Assembly: GCA_002747455.1 (NCBI GenBank)
Contig: PDPG01000051.1
Coordinates: 1-60,001, forward strand
Origin: Pseudomonadota bacterium
GTDB lineage: Bacteria; Pseudomonadota; Gammaproteobacteria; Thiotrichales; Thiotrichaceae
Reading direction: 5' to 3'
DNA: 60,001 nt
Positions 9,011 to 18,800 of the stretch are shown here, one piece after another (within the stretch, counting starts at the first letter, position 1; every line of letters starts with the position of its first letter). A model generated the notes under the pieces. That model was not told where the DNA came from. It ran no database searches and was given only the letters and a program-made list of their open reading frames with translations. Both the position numbers and the translations under genes were made by a program.

Positions 9011-9029
9011 GGGTAGGATAATCCTTCCC
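9011..9029 (+). promoter_or_regulatory. Hairpin in the pilV leader
   Basis: GGG-t-AGGA pairs with TCCT-t-CCC around a three-base loop. It ends five bases before the GAGGA Shine-Dalgarno (9034-9038) of pilV. It could modulate translation initiation; there is no direct evidence of function. Confidence 0.3.
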
Positions 9030-9044
9030 GGGTGAGGAACACTC

Positions 9045-9581
9045 ATGGTGCCAAAACTCCTGCGTCACGCGCAGCTTGGCTTCTCTCTGATGGAGATATT
9101 GATCTCAATCGTTGTGCTGTCCTTTGGCCTGTTAGGCTTGGGCGGGTTACAGATGACTGCGCTAAAGGAAACCAATAATTCACATTTCAGAACAGTTGCA
9201 AGTTTGGCTGTCACTGATTTAGCGGACAGAATGCGTGCGAACTATACTGCGGCAGAAGCGGGTCAATACAATTCGCAGTACGACTTGTCCACTTGCAACA
9301 CGCCTCCAGAGAAACTGTGTAAGGCAAACACCATTTGTACGCCGTCAGAGCTAGCGGTTTACGATTTGTATCACGTTAATTGTGGTGTGGTTGCTGGGAA
9401 CCTGCAAACCGGAGGCATACAGTACAATTTACCTAGTGCTTATATGTCCGTTGCTTGTGGTGAAACGCCCTGTAAGCCAGATTCGGAGCACACAATTCTG
9501 GTACGTTGGGAGGAAACTGACAATGATGACAGTGACACACAGGCACAAACACGTACCTACGTATTAAAGTTTTCCCCTTAA
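9045..9581 (+). CDS. pilV: Type IV pilus minor pilin PilV
   Basis: The 178-residue prepilin has a short basic leader ending in Gly before the processed segment FSLMEILISIVVLSFGLLGLGGLQ, with the conserved Glu at position 5 after cleavage by PilD. The ADRMRANYTAAEAGQY stretch is typical of PilV. Several cysteine pairs are visible in the C-terminal half. Minor pilins PilV, PilW, PilX and PilY1 form the priming complex at the pilus tip. A strong GAGGA ribosome site lies six bases before the ATG. It is first of four co-oriented genes. The fimT and pilE genes often found beside this operon are not seen here. Confidence 0.88.
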   Translation: MVPKLLRHAQLGFSLMEILISIVVLSFGLLGLGGLQMTALKETNNSHFRTVASLAVTDLADRMRANYTAAEAGQYNSQYDLSTCNTPPEKLCKANTICTPSELAVYDLYHVNCGVVAGNLQTGGIQYNLPSAYMSVACGETPCKPDSEHTILVRWEETDNDDSDTQAQTRTYVLKFSP

Positions 9582-9613
9582 ATAATTACAACAATAATCG
9601 GAGTGAACGGGTA

Positions 9614-10495
9614 ATGCGTAAGCAAACCGGTGTTCCAAAAATAGATGGCTTGTCACTGATTGAACTGATGGTCACTATGGTGGTTTCTTTGTTCTTAATG
9701 AGCGGTGTTGTCACTGTATATTTGGGTGTTAAATCTAATGACAAAGTCCGATCTGAAATCAGTGAAATGGACGAGAATGGACGCAACGCTTTAATGCTAT
9801 TGCGTGACATTATTAGTCATGCGGGCTACAGATCCATCAATAACCTAGCATTAGATACACCCTTCTATGTCGATAGTGCGAATATTCCGAACCCTAAGTG
9901 TCGTGGTGGTGCAGCAAAGCTGGTTTCATATCCGCCGATTCTAAGTAAAAAGACACGCAATTCTGTCGCTGGAAAGAGAGATACACTTGTAACAGTGCAT
10001 ATAGCAGATAGTCCCACTGTGGCTGGTAGTTCAGGCGGTTTGTTAGTTGCTGATTGTCAGGCTGGTGTGATTCCCGCAGAGTGTAGTTCTGATCCGGTTG
10101 CAGGGCTTCACACTTCCTCAGATTCAAGGATTTATAACTACTTATACATCAACACTCCGAGCAAGCGGAGAGTACTGACTTGTATGGGGTCAAGGGGAGG
10201 ATCACAGCCTCTGGCGGAAAATATTGAAAATATGCAATTCCTTTATGGCGTGTCATCGGGAGGGAGTCTGGTTTACCGCAATGCCGATAGTGTCACCGCA
10301 AACGCGGAGTGGGATAGTGTGGTAACGGTACGCGTGGCGCTGTTGGTTCGTTCGGAAAATGGCGTCCTCAATAAGGCGGAATCAAAATCATTCTTGTTAC
10401 TGGATGAAAAGATTACCACGCCTAAAGATAAAAGAATTTACAAAGCCTATACAACTACAATCGTGTTGCCTAATCGGTTAGATCGTGAGCTTTAA
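9614..10495 (+). CDS. pilW: Type IV pilus minor pilin PilW
   Basis: The 293-residue prepilin has the class III leader and the segment GLSLIELMVTMVVSLFLMSG, with cleavage after Gly and Glu at mature position 5. The following helix region (SEMDENGRNALMLLRDIISHAGYRS) is characteristic of PilW. The protein helps prime type IV pilus assembly at the inner membrane and ends up at the pilus tip. The gene starts 32 bases after pilV with a GGAGTGAA ribosome site and is followed by pilX almost without a gap. Confidence 0.88.
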   Translation: MRKQTGVPKIDGLSLIELMVTMVVSLFLMSGVVTVYLGVKSNDKVRSEISEMDENGRNALMLLRDIISHAGYRSINNLALDTPFYVDSANIPNPKCRGGAAKLVSYPPILSKKTRNSVAGKRDTLVTVHIADSPTVAGSSGGLLVADCQAGVIPAECSSDPVAGLHTSSDSRIYNYLYINTPSKRRVLTCMGSRGGSQPLAENIENMQFLYGVSSGGSLVYRNADSVTANAEWDSVVTVRVALLVRSENGVLNKAESKSFLLLDEKITTPKDKRIYKAYTTTIVLPNRLDREL

Positions 10496-10499
10496 CATT

Positions 10500-10970
10500 A
10501 TGAATATTAGAAAAATAACAAAACAATCAGGTATAACGCTTGTTACATCACTTGTCATGTTACTGGTAGTAACCCTGTTGGGAATCACGGCAATTAAGTT
10601 GTCGAAAACGGATCTTATCGTTGCCAGAAATTACCAGCAACAGTTAACTGTTTATCAAGCGGCAGAAACGAAACTCAGGCAGGATGTCAACTTTTACCAT
10701 TTATATGAGTGGATGTTGGATAATACAAAGCACCCAGAGAAAGCAGAAGACCAAAATCTGGTCAGTGAAACCCTGGTTGTTGATTTAGGGAGAAAATATA
10801 TTTGCAAAGGGCGTTTAAGTCGTGCCGCCAGTATTGGTCCAGATGCCCCCCCATGTAAGTTATTCATGTTTAAGATTGACTCGTACTTAGAAGGTACGGG
10901 TGCTAAAGACAGTCATTACCAGGGAGCGGGAAAGCAAATTCCCAATGCTTCGAGGGGTAGTTATCTCTAA
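10500..10970 (+). CDS. pilX: Type IV pilus assembly protein PilX
   Basis: I start the gene at the ATG at 10500, five bases after the pilW stop; an upstream GTG at 10485 in the same frame would overlap pilW. The 156-residue product has the segment SGITLVTSLVMLLVVTLLGITAIKLSKTDL, a prepilin-like hydrophobic helix without Glu at position 5, as is usual for PilX. The AARNYQQQ-like helix (here VARNYQQQ) follows. Position between pilW and pilY1 supports the name. PilX joins the tip priming complex with PilV, PilW and PilY1. No strong ribosome site is visible, so translation may be coupled to pilW. Confidence 0.82.
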   Translation: MNIRKITKQSGITLVTSLVMLLVVTLLGITAIKLSKTDLIVARNYQQQLTVYQAAETKLRQDVNFYHLYEWMLDNTKHPEKAEDQNLVSETLVVDLGRKYICKGRLSRAASIGPDAPPCKLFMFKIDSYLEGTGAKDSHYQGAGKQIPNASRGSYL

Positions 10971-11023
10971 CTTTTTGTGTGGTATGACACAAAAATAATA
11001 AAAATAACAATTGAGTGTTTGTT

Positions 11024-14000
11024 ATGAAAAAAAATAAATATAGTCGCGTTTTTGCGGGTCTTTTAGGACTGATCAGCAGTGTGATGGTCGCCAAGCCATC
11101 TTTTGCAGATGATACTGAGATATTCTTTTCAAAGAATCATGTTGGTATTCGACAAAATGTCATGTTTATTGTTGATGGCTCTGGTTCAATGAATCTCAAA
11201 GTATCGGAAGGTGGCCCTTCTCGTCTTGATGTGATGAAGAGAGTTCTCTCGCTGGTACTTAAAAATGCACCCGACAGTCTGAATGTTGGTTTGATGAATT
11301 ATGGCGAAGACCGGTGGCGGAGGCAGGGTCATGGTGTTAAGTTCCCAGTCAAGCCTATTAATGATCTGGCACTGCCTATTGTTGGCGGGAAGATTCCGAT
11401 TAATCAATGGGGACATAGGGAGTGGTGGCATAGCAGTATTCCTGAGCCTTCTGCAACGATGACTGTCCGTGAATATTTATCCAAGATTACCGATTGGTAC
11501 TGGAAGGATAATTGGTATTCCGTAACTTATGGTAATAAAAATGTCATTGATATGCCCAGAAAGGGTGCCACACCAATTGTGGATGCATTATATGAGGCGG
11601 CACTTTATTTTCGTGGCGAACGGGTCACATTTGGCCTTGGTGATGCGGGTTTTTGGAATCGCTGGTCTGCGCATCCATCAACCTATGAAGGTGATATGAT
11701 TAAATGGGATAAATTCTTGTGTGATCGCACTTATACGTATCGTACCAATCACGCGATTGATTTTGCTAACAGGGAAAAGCCTTGGCTGGTGTGTAAGGGT
11801 ACAGGTGCGAACTCAAGCCCAAGTTATGAAAATTGTAAGCAGGTAGAGTCTTGCAGAACTATAAGAAAGAGGGTTTGTGTTGAGTGGGTAGGTGGGTATT
11901 GTTCTGATCCGCAAGCAGTAGAGATTGGTACAAGTTGCCCTGATGGTGCTTGGGTGGGTGGATATTGTAAAAATAATAGGTATCGCTACAAGCGGTTTAA
12001 AAAATGTAGTTATGAAGTTTGTAGTGGTGGGCACACATCAGAGCCAAATTACATAAGCCCAATAACTCAGGAATGTCAGAATAATTATATTGTTTTATTG
12101 TCTGATGGTAAGCCAGGTGATGTCAGCTCTGATACTGAAAATATGACCTATAAGAAATTTCAATGGGGTGTACTCCCTCCGTTGGTGAATAAACTGGATT
12201 CCTCTGAAACCTTTAGTCATGTTAATTGTGACAGCAACCCTGAACCCAGTGGCTTCCGTCATGGTGTTTGTGGGCCCGAGTTGACCCGCTTCCTTGCTGA
12301 TACTGATAATAGTGACCTCAATGGTCAGCAGGACATTCAAACGTACACTATTGGTTTTGGTTTGAGCGGTGAGCCAGCTTCTGAAAACTATTTAAAAAGT
12401 TTGGTAACGACTGACAACCCGGATACGGATGAAATAGAGGGTTATTATTCAGCCAGTGACGAGAGTGAATTATCAACTGCCTTTAGTACGATATTGAATA
12501 AAATCGGTGCCAGCACGACATCATTTGCTGCGCCCGGATATAGTGTTAATACAAGTACGGAGCTGTCACATGAAAAGTTTGTTTATATTCCAGTATTTGA
12601 TAAGCAACTAGTTCCCCGATGGAGCGGAAATTTAAAGAAGTTCAAGATTGACTCCAGTGGTGGTGTGAATGTCATCAAGGGTAAGAATAACAAAATAGCG
12701 ATGACAGAATTTGGCGTATTTGAGGATGATGCCTGGGATTTATGGTCAAATTCAACCACAGCCGATGGTAAAGAGGTTAGTGGAGGGGGAGCAGCTTCTT
12801 TGGTAGATCCGAATAATCGTTTGGCGGTGACGGATGTGGCATGTTCCTCATATCCTTGTGATCTAACGAGTGAGTCAAATTTAATTAAACCAAGTAACGC
12901 CAATGATTCGGGTGTCATTTCTAATGCAGTGCTAGGGTTAGATAACGACACGGAAGAGGCACTGCGTTTAACCTTGGTTAATTTTGCTCGTGGACTTGTC
13001 TGGAATAAAACCAAGGGCGTTTATGATGCTATTCCACATATGGGTGATATGCTGCATGGCGAACCTGCGGTGGTCACTTATGATAAAAACTATCAAGAAA
13101 ATAGTGCGAGTTCTGAAACCAAGCCGGGCCAGGTTGTTTTTGCGGCAACAAATGAAGGCTACCTTCACGCGTTTAATTCAATGACAGGTAAAGAGTTATT
13201 CGCGTATATGCCATCTGCCTTAATGAAAAACCTCAACACTCAGTACAAAAACTCTGACTTGGGTAATCACGCTTATGGTATTGATGGCTATATCACCACC
13301 TGGTATCTCGATAAGAATAAAGACGGTGTGATTGACGCTGCAGGTGGTGACAAGGTTTATCTGTACTTTGGTCTAAGGCGAGGTGGCAGAGCCTATTACG
13401 CATTGGATGTCACTGATGTTACAACACCTAAGTTGCTGTGGAAGCTTGATTCAAATACTGAGCACTTTAGTAACCTGGGCCAGAGCTGGTCAATGCCCTA
13501 TTTGGCTAGAATAAGAACGGGTGACCATGAGATGAAGGAAGTGGTTATTTTTAGCGGTGGCTATGATCCCAATCAGGATGAAGAAGATCTTTCAGTACGT
13601 CGCACCACTGATGAGATGGGAAATGATGTATTTATCGTTGATGCACTGACGGGGGACTATATCTGGTCCTTACAAGGTGGTTCGAGTGGCCACACAGCAG
13701 AGGTGGATGTATCCGAACTGAGTCATAGTATTCCCGGTGGCGTCAGGTTGTTAGACCTGAATCGTGATGGCGCAATCGACAGAATGTATTTTGCGGATAC
13801 AGCGGGACAGGTTTGGAGGCTTGAGCTACCTATGGGGCCAAGTTATGACCTAGCCGACTCCAAATTAATATTGTTTGCTAATTTGGGTCTTAAGGCCGGA
13901 CAAGCAACTGGTTCGCAGGAAGCAAGAATGTTCTTCAATGAGCCCGATGTCTCTCTGTTAAGGCATTCATCCAGAAGGTGGCTGGCTATTTCTATTGGTA

Positions 14001-14638
14001 GTGGTTATCGCGCGCATCCGGCCAATGATAAGGTTGAGGACGGGTTTTATGTACTTCTGGATGGTGCGGTCAACGTTCCCCTTGAAAAGAAACTGAAAAG
14101 TGATGATAACTTTGAGACACTGACAATTTCTGATCTTGTAAAGATAGAGTACATAGATGGAGCAATTAATAAGGGGGCTATGAGAGGGAAAACAATCTTT
14201 GATATGGAGGATAAGGCTGGATGGTATTTGGACTTACCTGAATCTGGGGAAAAAGTGTTAGCAAACAGCATCACAACGGCAGGATCTGTTATGTTTACGA
14301 CATTGGTACCATCCAGTGGAGCAAGCGCTGCCGTTGCAGACCCCTGTAAGGGCGCATTGACCCAAGGTCGCTTTTACTCAATGGATCTTTTGACAGGCAG
14401 TGCAGGGAGCGACTTGAATCGAAACAAGAAAATCACGGACGAAGACCTGTTTGCAGTCGTAGCATCTAACGAGATTCCCGGGCCGCCTCAGCGTGTGTTT
14501 AATGACCCAGTATGTGTTGATAAAAAGTGTGAGCAGATAGTTGATGTACGGGTTGGAAAGAAGAACTCCCCCGTAACGGGTTATGACTCGGCATTTCTGG
14601 AGAGTGTCTTTTGGACAAATCCGCCAAACGGCCAGTAG
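11024..14638 (+). CDS. pilY1: Type IV pilus tip adhesin PilY1
   Basis: I choose the ATG at 11024 (1,204 residues), giving the signal peptide MKKNKYSRVFAGLL ending in SFA; an in-frame GTG lies nine bases upstream. The N-terminal von Willebrand A domain has the MIDAS motif VDGSGSM (about residue 51). The C-terminal half is the PilY1 beta-propeller (VVFAATNEGYLHAFNSMTGKE), with two EF-hand-like calcium loops, DKNKDGVID and DLNRDGAID. In Pseudomonas PilY1 the calcium loop controls extension and retraction, and the vWA domain senses surface contact. The odd part is an insertion with 11 cysteines between residues 233 and 351 (11720-12077), containing two copies of WVGGYC. Last in the pilVWX operon. 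Confidence 0.9.
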   Translation: MKKNKYSRVFAGLLGLISSVMVAKPSFADDTEIFFSKNHVGIRQNVMFIVDGSGSMNLKVSEGGPSRLDVMKRVLSLVLKNAPDSLNVGLMNYGEDRWRRQGHGVKFPVKPINDLALPIVGGKIPINQWGHREWWHSSIPEPSATMTVREYLSKITDWYWKDNWYSVTYGNKNVIDMPRKGATPIVDALYEAALYFRGERVTFGLGDAGFWNRWSAHPSTYEGDMIKWDKFLCDRTYTYRTNHAIDFANREKPWLVCKGTGANSSPSYENCKQVESCRTIRKRVCVEWVGGYCSDPQAVEIGTSCPDGAWVGGYCKNNRYRYKRFKKCSYEVCSGGHTSEPNYISPITQECQNNYIVLLSDGKPGDVSSDTENMTYKKFQWGVLPPLVNKLDSSETFSHVNCDSNPEPSGFRHGVCGPELTRFLADTDNSDLNGQQDIQTYTIGFGLSGEPASENYLKSLVTTDNPDTDEIEGYYSASDESELSTAFSTILNKIGASTTSFAAPGYSVNTSTELSHEKFVYIPVFDKQLVPRWSGNLKKFKIDSSGGVNVIKGKNNKIAMTEFGVFEDDAWDLWSNSTTADGKEVSGGGAASLVDPNNRLAVTDVACSSYPCDLTSESNLIKPSNANDSGVISNAVLGLDNDTEEALRLTLVNFARGLVWNKTKGVYDAIPHMGDMLHGEPAVVTYDKNYQENSASSETKPGQVVFAATNEGYLHAFNSMTGKELFAYMPSALMKNLNTQYKNSDLGNHAYGIDGYITTWYLDKNKDGVIDAAGGDKVYLYFGLRRGGRAYYALDVTDVTTPKLLWKLDSNTEHFSNLGQSWSMPYLARIRTGDHEMKEVVIFSGGYDPNQDEEDLSVRRTTDEMGNDVFIVDALTGDYIWSLQGGSSGHTAEVDVSELSHSIPGGVRLLDLNRDGAIDRMYFADTAGQVWRLELPMGPSYDLADSKLILFANLGLKAGQATGSQEARMFFNEPDVSLLRHSSRRWLAISIGSGYRAHPANDKVEDGFYVLLDGAVNVPLEKKLKSDDNFETLTISDLVKIEYIDGAINKGAMRGKTIFDMEDKAGWYLDLPESGEKVLANSITTAGSVMFTTLVPSSGASAAVADPCKGALTQGRFYSMDLLTGSAGSDLNRNKKITDEDLFAVVASNEIPGPPQRVFNDPVCVDKKCEQIVDVRVGKKNSPVTGYDSAFLESVFWTNPPNGQ

Positions 14639-14661
14639 TGGGAGATTTGCGAGCAAGAAAA

Positions 14662-14786
14662 GCTGACACTAGGTGTGTGAATCACACACTCCACCTCAGC
14701 GGCTCCTTTGGCTGTAGGCTGCTACATAGTTCATTACTGAGTATCTCCTTTTGCTCACAGAGAGTGGAGCAGCTTGGTAATGAACT
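14662..14786. repeat. Structured intergenic segment with nested inverted repeats
   Basis: Two structures lie after pilY1. The first (14662-14700) pairs GCTGA with TCAGC around GTGTGTG (14673-14679) and CACACAC (14683-14689). The second has perfect 10-bp arms AGTTCATTAC (14728-14737) and GTAATGAACT (14777-14786), with an inner hairpin TGCTCAC/GTGGAGCA. No T tract follows either. They may end the pil transcript, form a structured RNA, or be the remnant of a small mobile repeat. Confidence 0.45.
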
Positions 14787-14827
14787 TTCAATTACTTACG
14801 GTTTCAGAGTATTCGTTCAATAATTTT

Positions 14828-14856
14828 TTGTCGTGCATAGAGCTCGTATTTTTAAT
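14828..14856 (+). promoter_or_regulatory. Weak candidate promoter for the DUF533 gene
   Basis: TTGTCG (14828-14833), a 17-base spacer and TTTAAT (14851-14856). Transcription would start only about 12 bases before the ATG, so support is modest. Confidence 0.25.
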
Positions 14857-14874
14857 GATTAACAGGTGAATCAA

Positions 14875-15582
14875 ATGGATGCTAAATCTTTTTTAGATGA
14901 TTTATTACAAACCGGACGCGATATGGCCGCAAAGGGTCAGGCAGCGGTTGAGAAAAAACTGGATATTGAAGAACCGGGTGAGAAGCGAGATGCTACCATC
15001 ACCGGCATGAAAACTGGCGCGGTGGCCGCAGGTGTGATGGCATTATTGCTGGGAACCAAAGGTGGTCGTCAGGTAACAGGCTCGGTATTGAAGTTAGGTA
15101 GTCTGGCAGCCGTTGGTGGCATTGCGTGGCAGGCTTATAAAAAATGGAGTGAGACAAATCAGGCGGATACGGAGAATGAAAAAGCCGTGGCGGTCAACCA
15201 GCTCGGCCATGATGCTGCTAATGAGCGCAGTATGACCTTGCTCAAGGCGATGATTGCTGCGGCAAAAGCGGATGGTCATGTGGATGAAATGGAAATGGCC
15301 GAGATTCAAAAGCAAATTGACGCGCTGGGCCTGACGGGTGACATTGCGGGATTTGTGCAGCGTGAAATTGCCTCACCTACCAGTCTGGAAGCATTAGCGG
15401 CTTTGTCTGACAGTCCTGAAACGGCTGCGGAAATTTATTTGGTATCTTCCGTGGTGGTGAATAAGGAAAATGAAGTCGAGCGCGCGTATCTTGAAGCGCT
15501 GACGACAGCGTTGGGGCTTCCTGATTCCTTGCTGGCCGAATTGGAAAAAGCACGGGCGGAAGCTGAGGAAAGAGACGCCTAG
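14875..15582 (+). CDS. DUF533 / YebE-family inner-membrane protein
   Basis: I choose the ATG at 14875 (235 residues), because ACAGG lies eight bases upstream; the in-frame GTG at 14866 would overlap that ribosome site. After an N-terminal amphipathic part (FLDDLLQTGRDMAAKGQAA) there is a Gly/Ala-rich membrane segment (GAVAAGVMALLLG, then GSVLKLGSLAAVGGIAWQAYKKW). The C-terminal half (SMTLLKAMIAAAKADGHVDEMEMAEIQKQI) is a TerB-like helical domain. This matches YebE/DUF533 proteins, inner-membrane proteins of unknown function linked in E. coli to envelope stress. It stands alone between the pil operon and the convergent sbcC. Confidence 0.8.
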   Translation: MDAKSFLDDLLQTGRDMAAKGQAAVEKKLDIEEPGEKRDATITGMKTGAVAAGVMALLLGTKGGRQVTGSVLKLGSLAAVGGIAWQAYKKWSETNQADTENEKAVAVNQLGHDAANERSMTLLKAMIAAAKADGHVDEMEMAEIQKQIDALGLTGDIAGFVQREIASPTSLEALAALSDSPETAAEIYLVSSVVVNKENEVERAYLEALTTALGLPDSLLAELEKARAEAEERDA

Positions 15583-15603
15583 ATCCCTACTTTATCGTGC
15601 GTT

Positions 15604-15635
15604 CAGGGCTGAGTGCTTAGAGTGCCTCAGCCCTG
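15604..15635 (+). terminator. Hairpin after the DUF533 gene
   Basis: CAGGGCTGAG (15604-15613) and CTCAGCCCTG (15626-15635) form a perfect 10-bp stem with a 12-base loop, 22 bases after the stop codon. No T tract follows on either strand, so it is a weak or factor-dependent terminator at best. Confidence 0.4.
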
Positions 15636-15745
15636 GTTGTCAGCACTTTCAGATCAATTTAATGTACTGCTTAAAAATTAAGCAATATGCTGAAAAGCTA
15701 GCTATTGCTCGCTTTCGACTGCTTATAAAAACACTATGAACAAGT

Positions 15746-15778
15746 TTATCCACAGTTTATGTGGACAAGCGTGAATAA
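15746..15778. promoter_or_regulatory. Cluster of three DnaA-box-like sequences
   Basis: A consensus DnaA box TTATCCACA lies at 15746-15754. Two more are on the opposite strand: TTGTCCACA (15760-15768, one mismatch) and TTATTCACG (15770-15778, one mismatch to TTATNCACA). All are within 33 bp, in the non-coding gap between convergent genes. It could bind DnaA as a titration or reactivation site. The first two also form a 6-bp inverted repeat, so a simple hairpin is the alternative. Confidence 0.45.
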
Positions 15779-15859
15779 CTTCAGATGGCAAACATTGCCT
15801 GTATTTTTGGCGGGTTCACTTGTCTGCATTAGACATGACTTAATCTGACAATTTTGTTA

Positions 15860-18800
15860 TTACTGTGCAGATTTGTAGCGAAACTCCGCAGCCAGTTCGC
15901 TCAGCCCCAGACCATTCATTTTATGCACACGAATCTGCACGGGGATGCGTTCTTTCATGGCTTCAACGTGGCTAATGACACCAATCATCTTCCCGGAGGC
16001 ATTGAGGTTATCCAGCGTATCTAAAGCTGTGTCCAATGTCTCACTGTCCAGCGTACCAAAGCCTTCATCAAGAAAGAGTGAGTCGATACTGGTTTTATGG
16101 CTGACCAGGTCAGACAGTGCCAATGCCAGTGCCAGACTGACCAGAAAACTTTCTCCGCCGGATAGCGTTTTGGTATCACGTATGCTGTCCGCCTGCCATG
16201 TGTCGATTACTTGTAATGCCAGTGTCTCGCCGACTTTGCGTTGCAGTAAATAGCGTCCGTGTAAACGCTCCATCTGCTGATTTGCCAGATACACCAAATG
16301 ATCTAGCGTTAAGCCTTGTGCAAAGCGGCGGAATTTGTTGCCATCTTTGGAACCGATCAGGGCATGTAGATAAGCAATGTCATCATACTCTGTCTGACTC
16401 TTTTCAATATCTGCCAGTAAAGCTGCCTGTTTGTTACGTCGCTCAGTGTCATTGTCGAGGCTGTGCTTTATTTCCCCTTGTTGATGATTAATGGACTTGA
16501 GTTGTTGGTTGATGGCTTGTAATTGCTCGCTGACAGCCATTTCAGGCGTTTCTGCAAAGGCTTGTTGCGCCGGTGTTGCCTGAAGTGCATCCAGTTGGGT
16601 TGTGGCTTGTTCCTTGAGTGCCTGCGCACGCTCAATGGCGCGTTGTAACTCGGTCTTTAATGCCTGCAAGCGCTGTTGTTCTGGCTCGGAAAGCAGAGCG
16701 GCTTCAAAAGTTGGCTGATCTGCAAACGGGCTGGCTCTGAGCGCGTCTTGCCATACTTGGTGTTGTGTTTCCCACGTTTGTTGGCAGTCAGTTAGTTGCA
16801 CAGTGGCGGCGCGCAGCTGGCCGTTTAAAGACTCCAGCTTTTCCCTGCTGGCTTGATAGCTGGTCTGGGCGGCTGACTGAGATTGCTCTGCTTCCTGTTT
16901 GGCAAATTTGGCGGCTTCACGTTCAGCGGTGACTGATTTATCGGCGAATAGTGCGGTACGCTCTGCCTGTTTTTGTGCAAGTGACTCAGCTAAGCCTTGT
17001 TTCCCGGTATTGAGTTGTGCTGATTGCTCCTGATAACTTGCGAGTACGGTATTCAGATTAGTGATTTCGATATTTAGCCCCGTTAGCACTTCCTGACAAG
17101 CTTTAAGCCGTTCAACCGTGTCCTGCCATTGTGCAGCGGCATGACGTTTGTCAGCCAGCCACTGATCTTGCTCTTCCAAAGCTGGCAGTGTGTAGTGGAG
17201 GACGGCTAACTGCGCTTCCAATTGCTCAGACAGTGCATCTTTCTCTTCGCGGGCGCGTTTTCCGTCAGCGGTGAGTGTTTGCATCTGGCGAGACAGGTTG
17301 TTTAAAGCTTGCTCGGTTAATGTGGCTTGGTGGACGGCTTTATCGTATTGCTGCTGGGCTTGGATCAGGGCATCACTGGCTTGGCGTTTGTTTGCCTCTA
17401 ATTGTTTCAGGTGTTCCAGACGATGAGTGAGTGTTTGGTAAGTCTGCTGTGAGTTTTGGAGATACTGTTCAGTGGCCGCTGTATCCGATAAGGTCAAGCG
17501 GACTGATAAGGTGTTACAGAGTGTTTCCCACTGTGTGCTATCTTGGTCTAAATCTTCTTCCAGCGTATCAAGTTGTTGAGCCTGCGTTTCAATTCGTGTC
17601 TGGATTTTGGCGACTTGCAGGTTGAGCTGATCCTGTTGTTGTTCCAACGTATGAAGTGCTTGTTTGGCAGCTTGCTGTCGCTTTTCAGTGCCGGACAGGT
17701 CTTTCTGCTGATACTCCTTAACCAAAGGGTGCTGTGTTGATCCACATAGCGGACAGGCTTCATTGGCTCGTAATTTATCGCGCTCTGCTGTTAAACTGAT
17801 GATGAGTTTTTCTTGCTCAATGAGTTTGTCAATATCCTCAAGCTGTGTTTGTTTTTCTGCAATCTGCTGTTGCAGGTTCTGTTGTGCGCCTTGCTGCTCT
17901 CTGAGTTCCGCTTGGTATTGTTTGCGCGTTTGTAGGTATTCTGCCTTTTGCTCGCTGAGTTTGGCGTGGTGTGTGGATAAATGGCTGAGGCTCTGCAACT
18001 GGCTTTGTTGCGCGGTGAGGCGCTGGTAATTCTGCTCCAGCGTATTGAGCTCATCTCCATTCAGTGCAGCGCTCAGTGTTTGCTCGGCAGCATTTAAGGC
18101 GTTGCTGCGTGTATCAAGTGATTGCTTACTCGCCAATACAGTTTCATTGTGGCTGTGTTGCTGGCGTTTGGTTTCAGTCAGCTCGGTTTCTAATCGTTTG
18201 TATGCCTGCTGATGCTCGCGGTGTTTGTCGGTATGGCGCTTGAGTTGAGCAAACTGATCTTCCCACAGTCCCAAGTGCTCAGACAAAACGGCATCATTTT
18301 GGTGTGTCTTTTGATAGCTCTGTAGCTCGTTGAGTAGAGCGTTTTGCTGATGTAGTGCATCGCGTTTCTGGCGAAGCTTCTGGCTGGCTTGTTGTTGCTC
18401 TTGATTAACCTGGGCAAGCTGTTGCTCGATACTGCTCAGTTGATCACGCAAGTTGGCGCAGGCATGATCCAGTGGCACGACCTGCTCATTCAGCAAGGTT
18501 TCCAGCGTTTGTTGTGCCTGGTCCGCCGCTTGAAATGTTTGCGTTGCATCCGTCAGTGCCTGTTGATATTGCTCACATTGCTGCGACTGCGCTGATACAT
18601 TCTGCTGGATATTTTCCTGTTCCTGCTTGGCTTTTTCCAGATTCAGACGGGCTTGCTGTTGTAAGCTAAATGGCACACGTAATTTCTCAGCTGGCTCAGC
18701 ATTGGCCAGCCGCTCAAGTTCATCCGCTGCTGCGACTTTTGCTTGTTGCGCCTGATGCAGTTGCTCAGTTGCCTGCTGTGCGGCGTTGCCGGCTTGGTTG

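Noticed and set aside
15945..16491. Several plus-strand ORFs across sbcC
   Set aside because: They are shadows of the long, Gln-rich sbcC frame and encode no recognisable domain.
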